Positions 11,079-22,640 of a DNA stretch of 64,000 nt are shown one piece after another. Numbering within the stretch: the first letter of the stretch is position 1; every line of letters starts with the position of its first letter. Source of the DNA: Entoloma clypeatum. Lineage: Eukaryota > Basidiomycota > Agaricomycetes > Agaricales > Entolomataceae. Position numbers and translations under genes: made by a program. A model generated the notes under the pieces. The model worked only from the letters and a program-made list of their open reading frames with translations, was not told the DNA's origin and did no database searches. The DNA lies in the NCBI GenBank assembly GCA_963565915.1, contig OY751488.1:3038001-3102000 (forward strand), read 5' to 3'.

Positions 11079-11287
11079 TAGTGATTGAAAGTTCGGTTCG
11101 GTCTCATTTTTGACCCCCAAAAAGGAAGGACCGAGGACCGCACCGGTCTCAATTTTACATTGTCACCTTGGAAAACCGGACCAGACCGGTGAGAGACCGG
11201 TCTGACCAGTCCATTTATTCAGGTCTGATGAGACTGGACCGGTTTACACCGGTCCAGACTTGTAATATGTACTGTACTAGGCTATGA

Positions 11288-11600
11288 GATGTGTTGGGAT
11301 GAGTGGATGTCATTGGGCGTGAGTGGATGCCGTTGGGCGTGAGTGAGACAAGTGGGGGGCTGTTGGGCTCGAAGGCAGGGCGTTAGGCATGAGTTGAGGC
11401 CGTTGGGCACAAGAGGGAGCCGTTGGGCTCAAAGGAAGGGCATTGGGCATGAAAGGGGCTGTTGGGCACTAGAGGGGGCTGTTGGGCTTGAAGGGATGGT
11501 GTTGGGCGCGAAAAGGGGCCATTGGGCGTGATACGACGCCGTTGGGCGCTAGAGGGGGCCGTTGGGCACGAGTGGAGGCTGTTGGGCTTGAAGGAACAGC
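11288..11600 (+). repeat. Minisatellite with gccgttgggc core
   Basis: More than ten degenerate 20-30 bp units built around ggggc.gttgggc. The same unit recurs inside the hAT elements at 15390-16373 (reverse) and 25988-35987. Confidence 0.85.
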
Positions 11601-12814
11601 AAAACTGTGGGAAAATTTTGCTGGCCATTGACTTATGGTTCAAGTTTCGGCAATTGCCAAAAATGCTTGGCAGTCAATGCCGAGCGATGCACATCATCGA
11701 AACTTGTACTCTCAATGCCCAAACCGTGGCACCACCAGTCCCAAAAATTATTCATAACTTATGTAGAGATACTTGAAACCAATAGTAAGTATATATACAG
11801 TTACATACATTAGCTATGTCTGGTAGAGAGTCTATGTAGCAGAATGATGTATCAAAACACACTGTAAATTGTGATAAACAGTGCAGCATGAGTTCCCTTA
11901 AACACAAAAAGCAACATTTCTTACTTCCTCCTTTCCACAACCACATTAGATTACATGTAATATATATATACTATTTAACCATTGCATGTGAACCTATTGA
12001 GACCATTCAAACACAATTCAAGGACTTCATAAGGTGAATATGAGCAAAATAGGTCGAAAATTTGACCAAAAATTTTTATTTCAGCTTTGGATTCTCCACA
12101 TTGAGGGGATCTTATCACACATTTGTTTTTCAAATTTGGTCCATTCCTTGGGGAGATATAGCACTTTTTCTGAAATCTGCAAATTTTATTATTTCTATCT
12201 TATCTAGACTTCTAAAAATTATACAAAGTGTATCAGAAGGTGAATATATATCCCATAAGTAGTTCTATCTCTTCAAACTATTATTAGGCCATGAGGAAGG
12301 CACTGCATGTGCCTGCACAATGCATTTTTGTGCATTGTTTACTATTATTTGTTGTAGAGCACGGCACCTCTACAACTTAAAATCTGTGGTGAAAGTTCAG
12401 AAAAGCAATACAAATTGAGTGAGATATACTCCACTCCTACATAATTGATATAGTAGAAACCCTTACTTGTTCCTGTGTAGATATAATAAGCAGATGTGCG
12501 ATGTTTTTGGGGATTTGTTTACATGTATTTGACACATTTGATGCATGCGTGATGCACGTCATCCAACGTCAAAACGATGCATCCACCCATTACTGACCTT
12601 GCAATGAGGGGCACACATGTTAAAAAGGTTACAATATATTTATAGATTTTATTGAAAGCCTGTGTCTACATGTGATCGAGGCAGAGGGGGTGCACACACA
12701 CCTTTTGTCTTTTTTGGCTGGTTGTTCCTATTTGGGAAGTGGCCTATTTGGGAAGTGGCCTATTTGGGAAGTGAAAAAGTGGGTATGTAGAATGAGTGAG
12801 CAAGATATTACCAT

Positions 12815-12895
12815 GGTTCTGTGGCTTAGTTGGTTAAGTTGTTAGAATAATAGTATACACTATAGGGGCTGAGAGTTCAAGTCTTACTTATGGCA
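12815..12895 (+). other. Degenerate tRNA-like segment with A and B boxes
   Basis: An A-box-like tggcttagttgg (12822-12833) and a B-box-like gagttcaagtc (12873-12883) are spaced as in a tRNA gene. A tttt run at 12900-12903 could act as a Pol III terminator. The T arm is mostly pairable but the acceptor stem is not, so it is not a functional tRNA. The same segment occurs at about 35656-35738 in the sister hAT element. Confidence 0.5.
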
Positions 12896-13125
12896 AATAT
12901 TTTGCTTGGTGCTGGGCCCTCAGAGCGTTCTGTAAAAAAGACCGGTTTAAACCAGTCCGAACTGGTCTTTGGCGGGTCTTTCAAATCTTAAAATTTGGAG
13001 AGAACCGAGGACTGGTTGTGATCAAAAACCTTAAAACTTGAGACTGCGGTCCGGTCTCAAACTGGTTCATTTGGGTCCGGTCTTGGTCTGGTTTTAGATT
13101 CTTGAGACTGGACTTAGAAACACTA

Positions 13126-13310
13126 GATATGATCTGCCTCGTGAAGGGTGTTATCATGAAGCGGTGATGTAACAGCAGCGTTGTGTGGATTAAGTGACCT
13201 GGGCTTTAAGTTATTGACCTATCAAATGATGAACAGATGGTGGACGCACCTGTTGCCAAGACTCCTGAGGGGCGCTCAACGTTCGATCCACCTCATGTGC
13301 ATGTGAAGCA
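13126..13310 (+). repeat. Local repeat unit, right half of the hAT target
   Basis: Starts with the second copy of the gatatgat duplication and continues the repeat interrupted at 11078. Confidence 0.7.
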
Positions 13311-13318
13311 AGACCTCC

Positions 13319-13402
13319 GATTCCGTTGTTTGAGTTCCATGGTGTATCAACAACTGGACACCCCCAGCACATGATTTTTCCTTCTTGCTCTCATACCACC
13401 AC
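13319..13402 (-). repeat. Right arm of the 83-bp inverted repeat
   Basis: Reverse-complement partner of 9345-9427, with few mismatches. The following 13403-13555 is AT-rich with no feature seen. Confidence 0.8.
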
Positions 13403-13555
13403 CTTCCCCATATGCACAATAGTACTCTACCACTAGTATAGTAGAACTATCTAATGTAGTCTAGTAAATAGAATAGAACTACTAATTCAAATAAGTATAT
13501 GGAAACTAACTGTCCACAGACGCTGCTACTGCATTGCCGATGTCAGTTCGCGATG

Positions 13556-13746
13556 CACCACCCACAAGGCAGATCATATCTGCTGATGAATTCAATCCCC
13601 CACCCAACACTGCGGTTACATCGTCGCTTCACAATCACACGCACATGAGGCGGATCGAACATTGAGCGCCCCTCAGGAATCTTGGCAACAGGTGCATCCA
13701 CCATCTGTTCATCATTTGATAGGTCAATAACTTAAAGCCCAGGTCG
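13556..13746 (-). repeat. Inverted copy of the local repeat
   Basis: Reverse complement of the unit seen at 10862-11078 plus 13126-13310 (cttggcaacaggtgca, ttgataggtcaataac, gcacatgaggcggatcgaa). 13747-14136 to its right has intron-like gtatgt and tag signals but nothing recognisable; it may hold the 5' untranslated part of the hAT gene. Confidence 0.75.
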
Positions 13747-15389
13747 CTTATCAAAGGTAATAGGGGAGGAACAAGTGCGCGCCTTGTCTGTTTGCGACAG
13801 TATGGATCTAACAGATTCATAACTCGGTATATGACCACCATTCAGCAAGGGCGATGTGAAGGGAAGATATAGTCCTAGATCAACGGAGGAGCCCGTCACT
13901 ACCAAGCGCCGCAGTTGGGACTTGCGCGATGGATTAATTTGCAGGACTCAGGATGCAGGTATGTATGCACTTTGTATGTCAATCTGTCGTTTCTTACAAC
14001 TTCACCCTTAGCACTGCAGGGGGTGGTAGATTACAGAGTCCTGTTGGAAGTAATTACGCGATAGTTGTGAACAATAAAAGACCTTAGTGTGTATTCTCCC
14101 TAGCCAGTGTACATGATTTTTCATCACCTCCCCATCCAGAAATGCCACCTCATCATTGTCAGCAAGTTCTGGCTGAATCCCTTCCCAGTCATGCCCAGCC
14201 TCTCACTCAGAACCAACCTCTGGCTCCGGCCCAGCATTGCCCCGTTGCAGGTTCTTCAGGGACAAGACGTTGACGCCCTCATACCCAGGATGGCAATAGC
14301 GCTGGAGAGGACTTTGACTTCACCAGGGTCAATAGAAATGCAGAAGGCAATGCCGAGTCAGCTTGTCTGTCCAATGTTGCAATACGACACTCGAGCCCAT
14401 CAGTTCAAGTAGCCCAACTCCTGATCTGTAAAGAGAGGAAGAAGGCTGTCAATGTCTGGGAGTTCTTTGGGATAGAAGATAATGTTTTACCAGATGGGAG
14501 CTGGGCCACCAAGTGAGTGTGTATTTTGTGCAAGTAAGTAATTGTCTTGAGTCTTGCGACATTGGATTTGATGCTCATTGCAGAGAAGTGCCTCCTTTGG
14601 ACAATATCAGATGGACCTATGCAGCGACGACAGCAACAACAACCCTTTGGAACCATCTAACCACTAACCACCATCAAACATATATCACTGAATGTCAGGA
14701 AAAAGGTTGGACGGAGTACCTCACAAAATTGGACGGCGGCTCACTGGATAGTTCGGGTTCTCATTCTACAGGGCTACGTGCTCCCTTCAGCCAGACAGCG
14801 TTCATCAAGCACCTTGTCAAGTTCATTGTCGCAGATGATCAAGTGCGGCAAACTCCTTTCTGTTTTTCATATCTGACATACTTTCACTCAGTCAATCTAC
14901 GTTGTTGAATGCCCTGAATTCTGCAAACTCTTACTACTTTTATGCGAGACGCTGGAGGATAAGGACATTCCGCATTGTACAAAGATTCGGCAGGCGATTC
15001 TGGAAGCCTGGGCGGCGTCTTTCTGGGACCTCAAGGAAGAACTTCAGGTAATACCATCTGTCTTCTTCAGTGCCATTCGCTGAGTTCGTTGTAGAGTGCA
15101 TTGGGGCAAATCAGCTTCACAGCCGATCTATGGTCCAGCAAAATGTGGTACCCTTATCTTGCCGTCACCGCCCATTGGCTCGGATGCAACCGAGAAACAA
15201 CTCAAATGCGCCTCAACAGTGGCTTGATTGCCTTTCATTGTGTGTGGGGACACCACGATGGTCAGCACCTGGCTAGAATTGCGATGAATATCCTAGAACA
15301 GGCCGGAATCACATCAAAAGTATGTATTCTCTATTAAAACAATACACAATCTAATACCGCCTTCCACAGGGTGGCCACTGGACTGTTGA

Positions 15390-16373
15390 TAGTGATGGAC
15401 AAGGGTACACAAAACCCTCAGGGTTTTGGTGAAGGGTAAGGAAGGGTAAGGGTCAGAGTCAGAATTTCTTACCCTCTGAAAACCCGCACTGTTTGGATGG
15501 GTTTGGAGGGTCACATGATGTTTGGTTGAGCCAAACAATCAACAATCAACAAGTTGAAGTTGAAGTTGATACTTTTATGCCCCCTACTCACGCCCAACGG
15601 CCCCCCTTTGCGCCCAACGGCCCCTACATGTGTCGACTCACGCCCACTTGTGTTGACTCATGCCCATTCTTGTCGACTCATGCCCAATGGCCCCCTGTCG
15701 TGCCCCTTCTCACCCAATGGTCCCCTGTCCTGTCTAACGGCCCCTACTCGCGTTGACTCATGCCCACTCATGTCAACTCATGCCCAATGGCGTCCAACAG
15801 CCCCCCTTCATGCCCAACGGCCCCCCCTTCATGCCCAACGGCCCCCCCTCCATGCCCAATGGTCCCCTGTCGTGTCTAACAACCCCCCTTTATGCCCAAC
15901 GGTGTCCACTTGTGCCCAATGGCCCCACTCATGCCCTCTTGCCTAACGGCCCTCACCATTCCCCACCCTCCCATACTCGCCCACTGCCACCACCTACCCA
16001 TCAGCCAAATGGCGCAGGAGGCAAAGGCAGTGGCTAGAGAAGGGGAGGTGGGCTGGGAGGTGGTCCACAACAGGGTGGGTGTAGTATGCAAGAGCACTGG
16101 GATGCGACCCGACACATGCATGAGGAGCGAGGAGGGTCGCGCATGCACCCCCACAAGGTCTGTGATGGCGCGCGGCGCGCAGACAGGCTGCGTAGCACCA
16201 AGGGTGTCTACCCTTGTGTGCTGTCCCGCAGGTATTCCATACCCCCACATACCCTCGAAAGCCCTCACCCGTAGGTGAGGGTTTTCCCTAACCTTGACGA
16301 GGGGGTATGGTTTTTCAAGGGTAGGGGTACGGGTACGGATTTTTTACCCGTGGGTTACCCCTGTCCATCACTA
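15390..16373 (-). mobile_element. Non-autonomous hAT element (984 bp) inside the transposase gene
   Basis: Termini tagtgatggacaaggg and cccctgtccatcacta form inverted repeats. The flanking 8-mers actgttga (15382-15389) and actgtcga (16374-16381) differ by one base. Removing it restores the reading frame through the GGHWTVDNAS block of the host transposase. It carries the gccgttgggc minisatellite in reverse (about 15590-15960) and no transposase. Confidence 0.85.
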
Positions 16374-17540
16374 ACTGTCGATAATGCATCAGTGAATGAC
16401 ACTTTCATGAGAGCCCTCAAGGACTTGCATGATGACCGTGATATTGAGTTTGATGCCCAGGACCGACACATCATGTGTTTCCCCCACATTATCAACATCA
16501 CAACTGGACATGTTGTCAATGACCCGACAAACATGGCTTATTGAGATGACCCAGATGATTTTGATCATACTCCTGACTTGCCAGACGGAAGTTGCAATGT
16601 TGTTGCTGCCTGCCGCAACACTGTACACACGGTCTGGGCTTCAAGACAGAGAATTGAGCACTTTGAAAACACGATCACACTCGGCAATCAGGAGCACTGG
16701 TGGGGCCTTGACACCAAAGGAAAAAGCAAGAATATCAAGATTCTCCAACTCCTCCTCAATGTCTGTTCTCATTGGGACTCGATACATGCCATGGTTGTTA
16801 GATGTCTCTATTTGCGACAGGAAAGCTTTTCTTCATCTCACGTCTTTTGCACTTCTCATCTTGACCTACAGCCCGTCAAAACCTTTCTAACCAATCCTCT
16901 CAATAGAGATATTGCTCACCTCAAGTTGACTGAATGAGAGTGGGAAAATTTGGAAGACTTTGCCTCAGTCCTCACAGTAAGGTTTTGCGATCATTAATTA
17001 CTACATATCTTGACTGGTTTAAATAGATTCCACATGTCTTGCAGCAAAACATGTGCACAGAAAAGCTGCCAATGCTTTCGTCAAGCATATGCAACTTTGA
17101 AATGTTTATGATAGCATGGGAGACACTTGGTGAACGCCACCCGCATCTGAAGAAGTATACTGATATTGGGCTGAAATGGGTGACAAAATACTATCGGTGT
17201 ATGGATCAAAGTAAGGTGTACGTGATTGCGATGTGTTAGTATTTTTTACCTTTTTGATACTTCAGGCTAACCATGTTATTAGTCCTCAATCCCTCTATCC
17301 ATAGACACTGGATAGAGGAGCATTGGGAGACAGATTATATTGACCAAGCAACAGACACAATAAAAGATACTGTACATTCTATCATGACAGAATATCCCCT
17401 CCCCTACTAACTACACTGCATTGTAAGATGGGCAAATATTGTCAGCATAGGGAGCTGTTGCATGCTTCAGATAGCTTTGGCCCTGGACCTAGCTGCCGTG
17501 CTACAGGCAGCATGAATGTTTGGAGAACGGCTTCGAAATA

Positions 17541-17941
17541 TGTTATGCTTAACAAACCGTTCCAAGGTTCGGGCAGAGTATGCAGGAAGTGGAAAGGCGA
17601 AGAGCAAAGTGATTGCTAAATCTAAGGAATCTACTATAGTACAAGAGGTTTATATAGGTACTGACTATAGGCGATAGCGGATGAGTCAGTACTGCGGAAG
17701 GCAGTGCGCATGAGTAAGGTGACTGCGGAAGGCTATGTACAGTGAGTAAGCTGACTGCGGAAAGCGAGTCAGCGCGGGAGCAAAGTATACTAAAGGGGAT
17801 GACAAAGTAATGTAATGAGTCAGACTGGGAATCGAAGGTTGCGAAAGTAGACATTAGACATAGTAAGTTCGTAAGAGGGCGCTGAGTCGGGCCGATAAGT
17901 AAAAGATATGATGTGGTCCTCATACCGTAGAGTCCGTAACA
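17541..17941 (-). repeat. Gypsy1 copy 1 3' LTR (401 bp)
   Basis: Begins TGTTACGGAC and ends GCATAACA in element orientation, with a TATA box followed about 32 nt on by agatttagcaa. Preceded by the purine-rich gagaggggaaca tract. Confidence 0.9.
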
Positions 17942-17955
17942 TGTTCCCCTCTCCA

Positions 17956-18067
17956 AGCTCTGTGTCCTCACAGAGTCACTGTCCCCATCCCTCGTTGTTG
18001 CCGGGATCGGACCAGTTCGGACTTTCCTTGAGGCTCCAATCATATATCAACTCCTCGTTGATGGCTA
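17956..18067 (-). pseudogene. Gypsy1 copy 1 ORF3 remnant (C-terminus only)
   Basis: The last ~30 codons of ORF3 (INEELIYDWSLKES onward) are fused in frame to the integrase zinc finger (KGCDT) by the internal deletion. The residues match the intact ORF3 at 49652-50023 apart from Gly for Asn near the end. Confidence 0.8.
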
Positions 18068-20640
18068 AAGTGTCGCAACCCTTCATGTACTTCTTCACAT
18101 CATGCAGTATGGTAGGCCACCAGTAGGTGCAAGTGAGGAGTTCATGTGTCCGGTACTGTCCTGGATGTCCAGCTACTGGTGCATCGTGTGACTCGAACAT
18201 CAATTCTTGTCATAATTGTGGATCTGGCGGGACATAGACTCGTTCACCTGCATATGTGATGCTGTTTTCCTGTTGATACCAATGAGGATTCTTCTTTAGA
18301 CCCTGGGCTACTTCTGTCTCCATGCGGTTTGAACCCTTGATGCGTGTGATCCACAGATTTTCGATGGTCGTGATGTTTCCAATTTTGATGGAATCAGATG
18401 TTTCACCCCCTTCAAAGAATTGTTCCTCCGTGAACATCTCCATTTGTACCACATCTTCTGATTCCAACCGTTTCAAGAATAGTCCCTCCTTGAGCATTTG
18501 GTCACTGTCCTGTGGTTCGAGTTCTGCTTCATACCAGGGTAAGCGTGACAGGATGTCCGCTTTCGCATTGGTCTTGCCGGGCACATGCCGTAATTCGAAG
18601 TCATAGTCTTGTAACTTCATTTTCCAGCGTCGCTGTCGTTGATTCAGGTCCTGAGGACAACAGAAATATTCCAGGTTCTTGTGATCGGTCAAGATCTCGA
18701 AATGTTCCCTGGCTTCAAGCAGATAGTGTCTCCAATCTTTCAATGCTTCCACGACTGCCAGGAGTTCTTTGTCGTATATCTCGTAATTCTGTTCGGCCGC
18801 GGACATGGTCCGCGACAAGAATGCAATGGGGTGCCATTTGTTGTCTTGCTTCTGAGAGAGTACTGCTCCAATTGCATAGCCCGATGCATCGGTTTCCACC
18901 CTGAACTGTCCCTCTGGTTTCGGTAATGCCAAGACTGGTGCCGATGTAATTGCCCGTATGAGACCTTCAAAAGCTTGCTGCTCCGTTGGTCCCCAAGTAA
19001 ATGCCGTACCGCCTGTGAGCGCAGTGAGAGGTTTCGCGATGTTTGAGTACCCTTCAATAAATTGTCGATAGAAGTTAGCAAATCCAAGGAACTTCTGAAC
19101 TTCCTTTTTTGATGTGGGTGCTCGCCAGTTTCGAATCGTATCCACCTTCTCAGTTTCCATCTCAACACGTCCCTCACCAACCACATATCCCAATATAGGA
19201 CATTTCGTTACTTCCCATAAACACTTCTTCTCCTTTAGGAACAGATCATTGTCCGATAGGATCTGTAGGATTTCTTCAGTGTTTTGCGCGAGTTCTTCCT
19301 TGGTTTTACCAATAATCACGATGTCATCCATGTAGATCACGCAGATACGTCGGCGGATCTGGTCCCGGAATAGACTAGCCATCATTCGAGAGAATGTTCC
19401 CAGGGAGTTGCAAAGACCGAAAAACATGACCAGTGGTTCGAACAATCCTTGACTGGTGAGGAAGGCAGCTTTCCATTCATCACCCTCCTTAATCCGGACA
19501 TTGTTATAGCCCCACATGATGTCCATTTTATTGAAGTAGACCGCATCTTTCAGTACGTCCAAGAGATCGGATATTCGTGGGAGTGGGAACTTGTCTTTGA
19601 CCGTGAATTTATTGACCATGCGGTAATCTTGTACCAATTGTTTGGAGCCATCCTTCTTGTTGATGAAGAAGCAAGGGGAGGCATAAGGGGATTTGGATGG
19701 GCGGATCTTTCCTGTCGCTAGACCCTCGTCAATGAATGCGTCCAATTCCTCTTGTTCCTTTTGCGTCATAGGATATGTGCTTCCCCCTAGTTCCTTTGGT
19801 GCGTCCGGTGTAAGTTCAATACCATGGTCCCATTCCCTCTCCTTTGGGATCTTGTCAAAGTTCTCTTTTTCGAAGAGGTGAGCAAATCGTTCAACATATG
19901 AGGGTCATTTGGTTGTGGGAGGTGGTGTGGGAGTGACAGCTTCCAAAATAGGGTCTCCCGGCTTCCATTTCTGATCCGACTTTTTGGGTGCATCTTTGTC
20001 GCGCACTTCAACCATGCGAACCCGGTGTTTGCGACCATTAAGGTTAATCCTGAAATCTGAGTGTTTGGTTCGGCATGTTGTTGGGCACCGGTTAAATGTT
20101 ACCGCGCCGGTTGTCCAATTGATTGTGGGGTTGTGATGTACCAACCAGTCATGTCCCAAGAGCATGTCCGTTCTCCCAATGTCCAGTACCATTGCTTCCA
20201 TGGTTTCCTGATGTGCTCCCACATCCAGTTTGACTTCGGCAAGTTGGTTTGCTTTCTGTTGTCGATTTGGTGATCCATCCGCATTTAGAATTGCTACGGG
20301 TGGTATTCCTCGCGTGGGGAGGTTCTGTTCGCGTACTATTCTGGGATGGATGCATGTGCGTTCACATCCGCTGTCAACCTCAGGTCGGATAACCTTTGGT
20401 CCCCGTCGTGTCCTGAGCTGAGCTAACAGCCTGATTTCTCGTCTTTTCGGAGGTTTATCTCCCTTCACAATCTTAGTCGACGCAGCGGCTCGCTTGGCAG
20501 GGATGACATAGGTTCTATTGTCTGCAGTCATACAAGGCAAGCAAGTCCGTTTAATAGATAAGGGTCGCGACTTAGCGTCGTTTAATCGGACCCTTCGGGA
20601 AAATCCTTCTCGTCGGCTTCTAAGATTGTGGTTTCATCAT
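18068..20640 (-). pseudogene. Gypsy1 copy 1 pol: protease, RT, RNase H, truncated integrase
   Basis: The protease has DSGCERT at about 20375. The RT has YMDD at about 19332. RNase H carries TDASGYAIGAVLS at about 18880. The frame stops at the start of the integrase (TYWWP, then KGCD). TGA codons at 18207-18209 region (QL*QEL) and about 19905 (TK*PSY) replace Arg of copy 2, and the same two stops occur in copy 3. The pol frame is -1 relative to gag and overlaps its end. The copy cannot make integrase. Confidence 0.9.
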
Positions 20641-21840
20641 TCTCAGCATCTTCTTCGGACACCTTCCTAACCCTTCCGGAGTTCTTCTTCGGCTTGCGGC
20701 AGTTGCGCGCGATATGGCCTTCTTGATCACAGTTGAAACACTTGCGACCATCTTTCTTCTTTGGAGCGCTACAGTCTTTAGCCAGATGACCGAAGCGCTG
20801 ACAGTTGTAGCAACGGGCTACTCCTGCTTTGTCGATCTCCATGGCTTTGCCCTGACCACCATAAGTGGTACCCGATCCGGTGCGCATGTCACCGCCACCT
20901 CGAATGACCAGTGCGTGTCCTTCCATCTGTCGTCCCTTGTTTCGGATCTCCTTTGCGTAATCGGTGTACGTCTTGCCATCGCTGGCCACTTGTTCAGAGA
21001 TTCTGCGGTTGACGTTTTTCTCTAGGATGTATTTCCCAGTTTCTTCGCCAAGGTTTGACAGTCCCAAGAGTTCTTCAAATTCGTCCAAGAATTCATCAAC
21101 AGTGTGTTTCTCTTGTTTCAGGACTTCGAGTCTTGCTTTGGCAGCGACCGACTTGTTGGCGATGGAGAATTGTGTGGCGATATCATCGGAAAAACCTAGC
21201 CAGGTGATGTTCTCGTTGTCCACAGCACGAGCGTCTAACTTGTTACTGGCCCAGTGTCTGCCGGACCCTTCCATCATGCGGGATAGCACCGCAAGAATCT
21301 TCTGATTGTCTGTGAGGCTCTTTTGGAACCTGATGTATAGTTTGGTGGCTTTCCACCACTCATCAAAGGTGTATCTGTCCTTGAACATCCCAGGATCCTT
21401 GATGATCTTGGATGTATCCATTTTTTGTACAGCCGGAGCTTCTGCCATGTCTAGAGTCTGCGGAGGAGAAGAGGGGTCAGGTTGTTGGGATGAAGATGGG
21501 GTTCGGGATACAGATAAGGATTGAAAATGAGTCCCTGTTCTAGGCGTCTGTTCAATATCTGACTGTGCGGAGTCAAAAGTAAATTCGTCAGGGGACTCGT
21601 CGGCGGAATCGGTGGCAAAACGTTCAGAGTATTTCCTCTGTAAATCTCTAAGGAATCTCTGTTCCTGCACGTCTGTTGGTCGCGAGAAGAGGTCAAGTCT
21701 CTCGTTTCGTGCCCAGCGGTTGTACTCGGTCTGTTGTTCTTCGGTGGTGAAGTGGGCGTAGATCTGCTGCTTCGAGTAAGACGTGATGATGTGTCTCTGG
21801 GACGTCTCGATGTCAGCGTCCTAATCAATCTTCTGATAAC
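20582..21840 (-). CDS. Gypsy1 copy 1 Gag
   Basis: Capsid/nucleocapsid protein. The main domain holds DPGMFKDRYTFDEWW and FLDEFEELL blocks. Two CCHC zinc knuckles (CYNCQRFGHLAKDC and CFNCDQEGHIARNC) lie near the C-terminus at about 20680-20840. The C-terminal tail is acidic. The frame is open from about 21833 to the stop at 20582. The N-terminal reading frame (to 22137 and beyond) is offset from this one in all three copies. At amino-acid level 21670-20582 is identical to copy 3. Confidence 0.85.
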
Positions 21841-22239
21841 GGTTGTCTGGACACCGATAAACTCTCTGATCTCTGTGATCCGACCTGTCTGAGGTCCTTC
21901 TTGAACGCGAAAGCTTTCGAGTTTGTTCTGTTGGGCGTTGTAACGCGCGATCTGGTGTTGCCGAGCAAGATGGATGCTCTCTGCTATCTCGCTGTGGGGG
22001 CGATGCTCGTCGTTGTCTAGTTCTTTGTCAAGCACCTGCTGTAGGATGCGACGGATCTCCGATTCAATGTACTGCTGGATGAGTGTAAAATCAATACTGT
22101 CTCGAGGACTTAGCTCCTCCTGTCGGGCTTCTGGCATGCTGAATGGGTTACTGGTGAAGTCTTCAAAGAAGCGCGATGTCTTGACTCGTCTGGTAGTTGC
22201 TCTCTTCGCTCTGGGTGAACCTAACGAGATTTAGCAACT

Positions 22240-22640
22240 TGTTATGCTTAACAAACCGTTCCAAGGTTCAGGCAGAGGATGCAGGAAGTGGAAAGGCAAA
22301 GAGCAAAGTGATTGCTAAATCTAAGGAATCTACTATAGTACAAGAGGTTTATATAGGTACTGACTATAGGCGATAGCGGATGAGTCAGTACTGCGGAAGG
22401 CAGTGCGCATGAGTAAGGCGACTGCGGAAGGCTATGTACAGTGAGTAAGCTGACTGCGGAAAGCGAGTCAGTGCAGGAGCGAAGTATACTAAAGGGGATG
22501 ACGAAGTAATGTAATGAGTCAGACTGGGAATCGAAGGTTGCGAAAGTAGACATTAGACATAGTAAGTTCGTAAGAGGGCGCTAAGTCGGGCCGATAAGTC
22601 AAAGATATGACGTGGTCCTCATACCATAGAGTCCGTAACA
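22240..22640 (-). repeat. Gypsy1 copy 1 5' LTR (401 bp)
   Basis: The pair of 17541-17941. The adjoining internal sequence (22227-22239 on plus, agatttagcaact) is the self-priming primer site. Confidence 0.9.

Larger units (their letters stand above)
11079..13125 (+). mobile_element. Non-autonomous hAT element (2047 bp)
   Basis: Bounded by TAGTG...CACTA ends with imperfect terminal inverted repeats (left tagtgattgaaagt, right in reverse tagtgtttctaagt). It is flanked by an exact 8-bp target duplication gatatgat (11071-11078, 13126-13133), the hallmark size for hAT. No transposase ORF is present. Subterminal regions are rich in accggt/gaccggt motifs. Inside are a minisatellite (11288-11600) and a tRNA-like segment (about 12815-12895). 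It aligns over its length to the element at 25988-35987. Confidence 0.88.
17541..22640 (-). mobile_element. Gypsy1 copy 1: internally deleted chromodomain retrotransposon (5100 bp)
   Basis: Two 401-bp LTRs (17541-17941 and 22240-22640) and an exact 5-bp target duplication aaata (17536-17540, 22641-22645) inside the hAT transposase gene. Gag, protease, RT and RNase H remain. The integrase core, chromodomain and first part of ORF3 (about 1.55 kb by comparison with copy 3) are deleted at about 18067. The LTRs differ at roughly 11-12 positions (about 3%), yet about 3.8 kb of the inside is practically identical to copy 3 at 38041-50445. Confidence 0.93.

Noticed and set aside
11288..11600. CRISPR-like array (regular repeats with spacers)
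   Set aside because: Units are degenerate, unequal in length and sit inside a eukaryotic hAT element; no cas genes are near.
12815..12895. Functional tRNA gene
   Set aside because: Acceptor stem does not pair and the anticodon arm is not recognisable, although A and B boxes remain.
15876..16278. Proline-rich ORFs on both strands in the 984-bp hAT element
   Set aside because: They are readings of the gcccaacggcccc minisatellite and the high-GC subterminal region.
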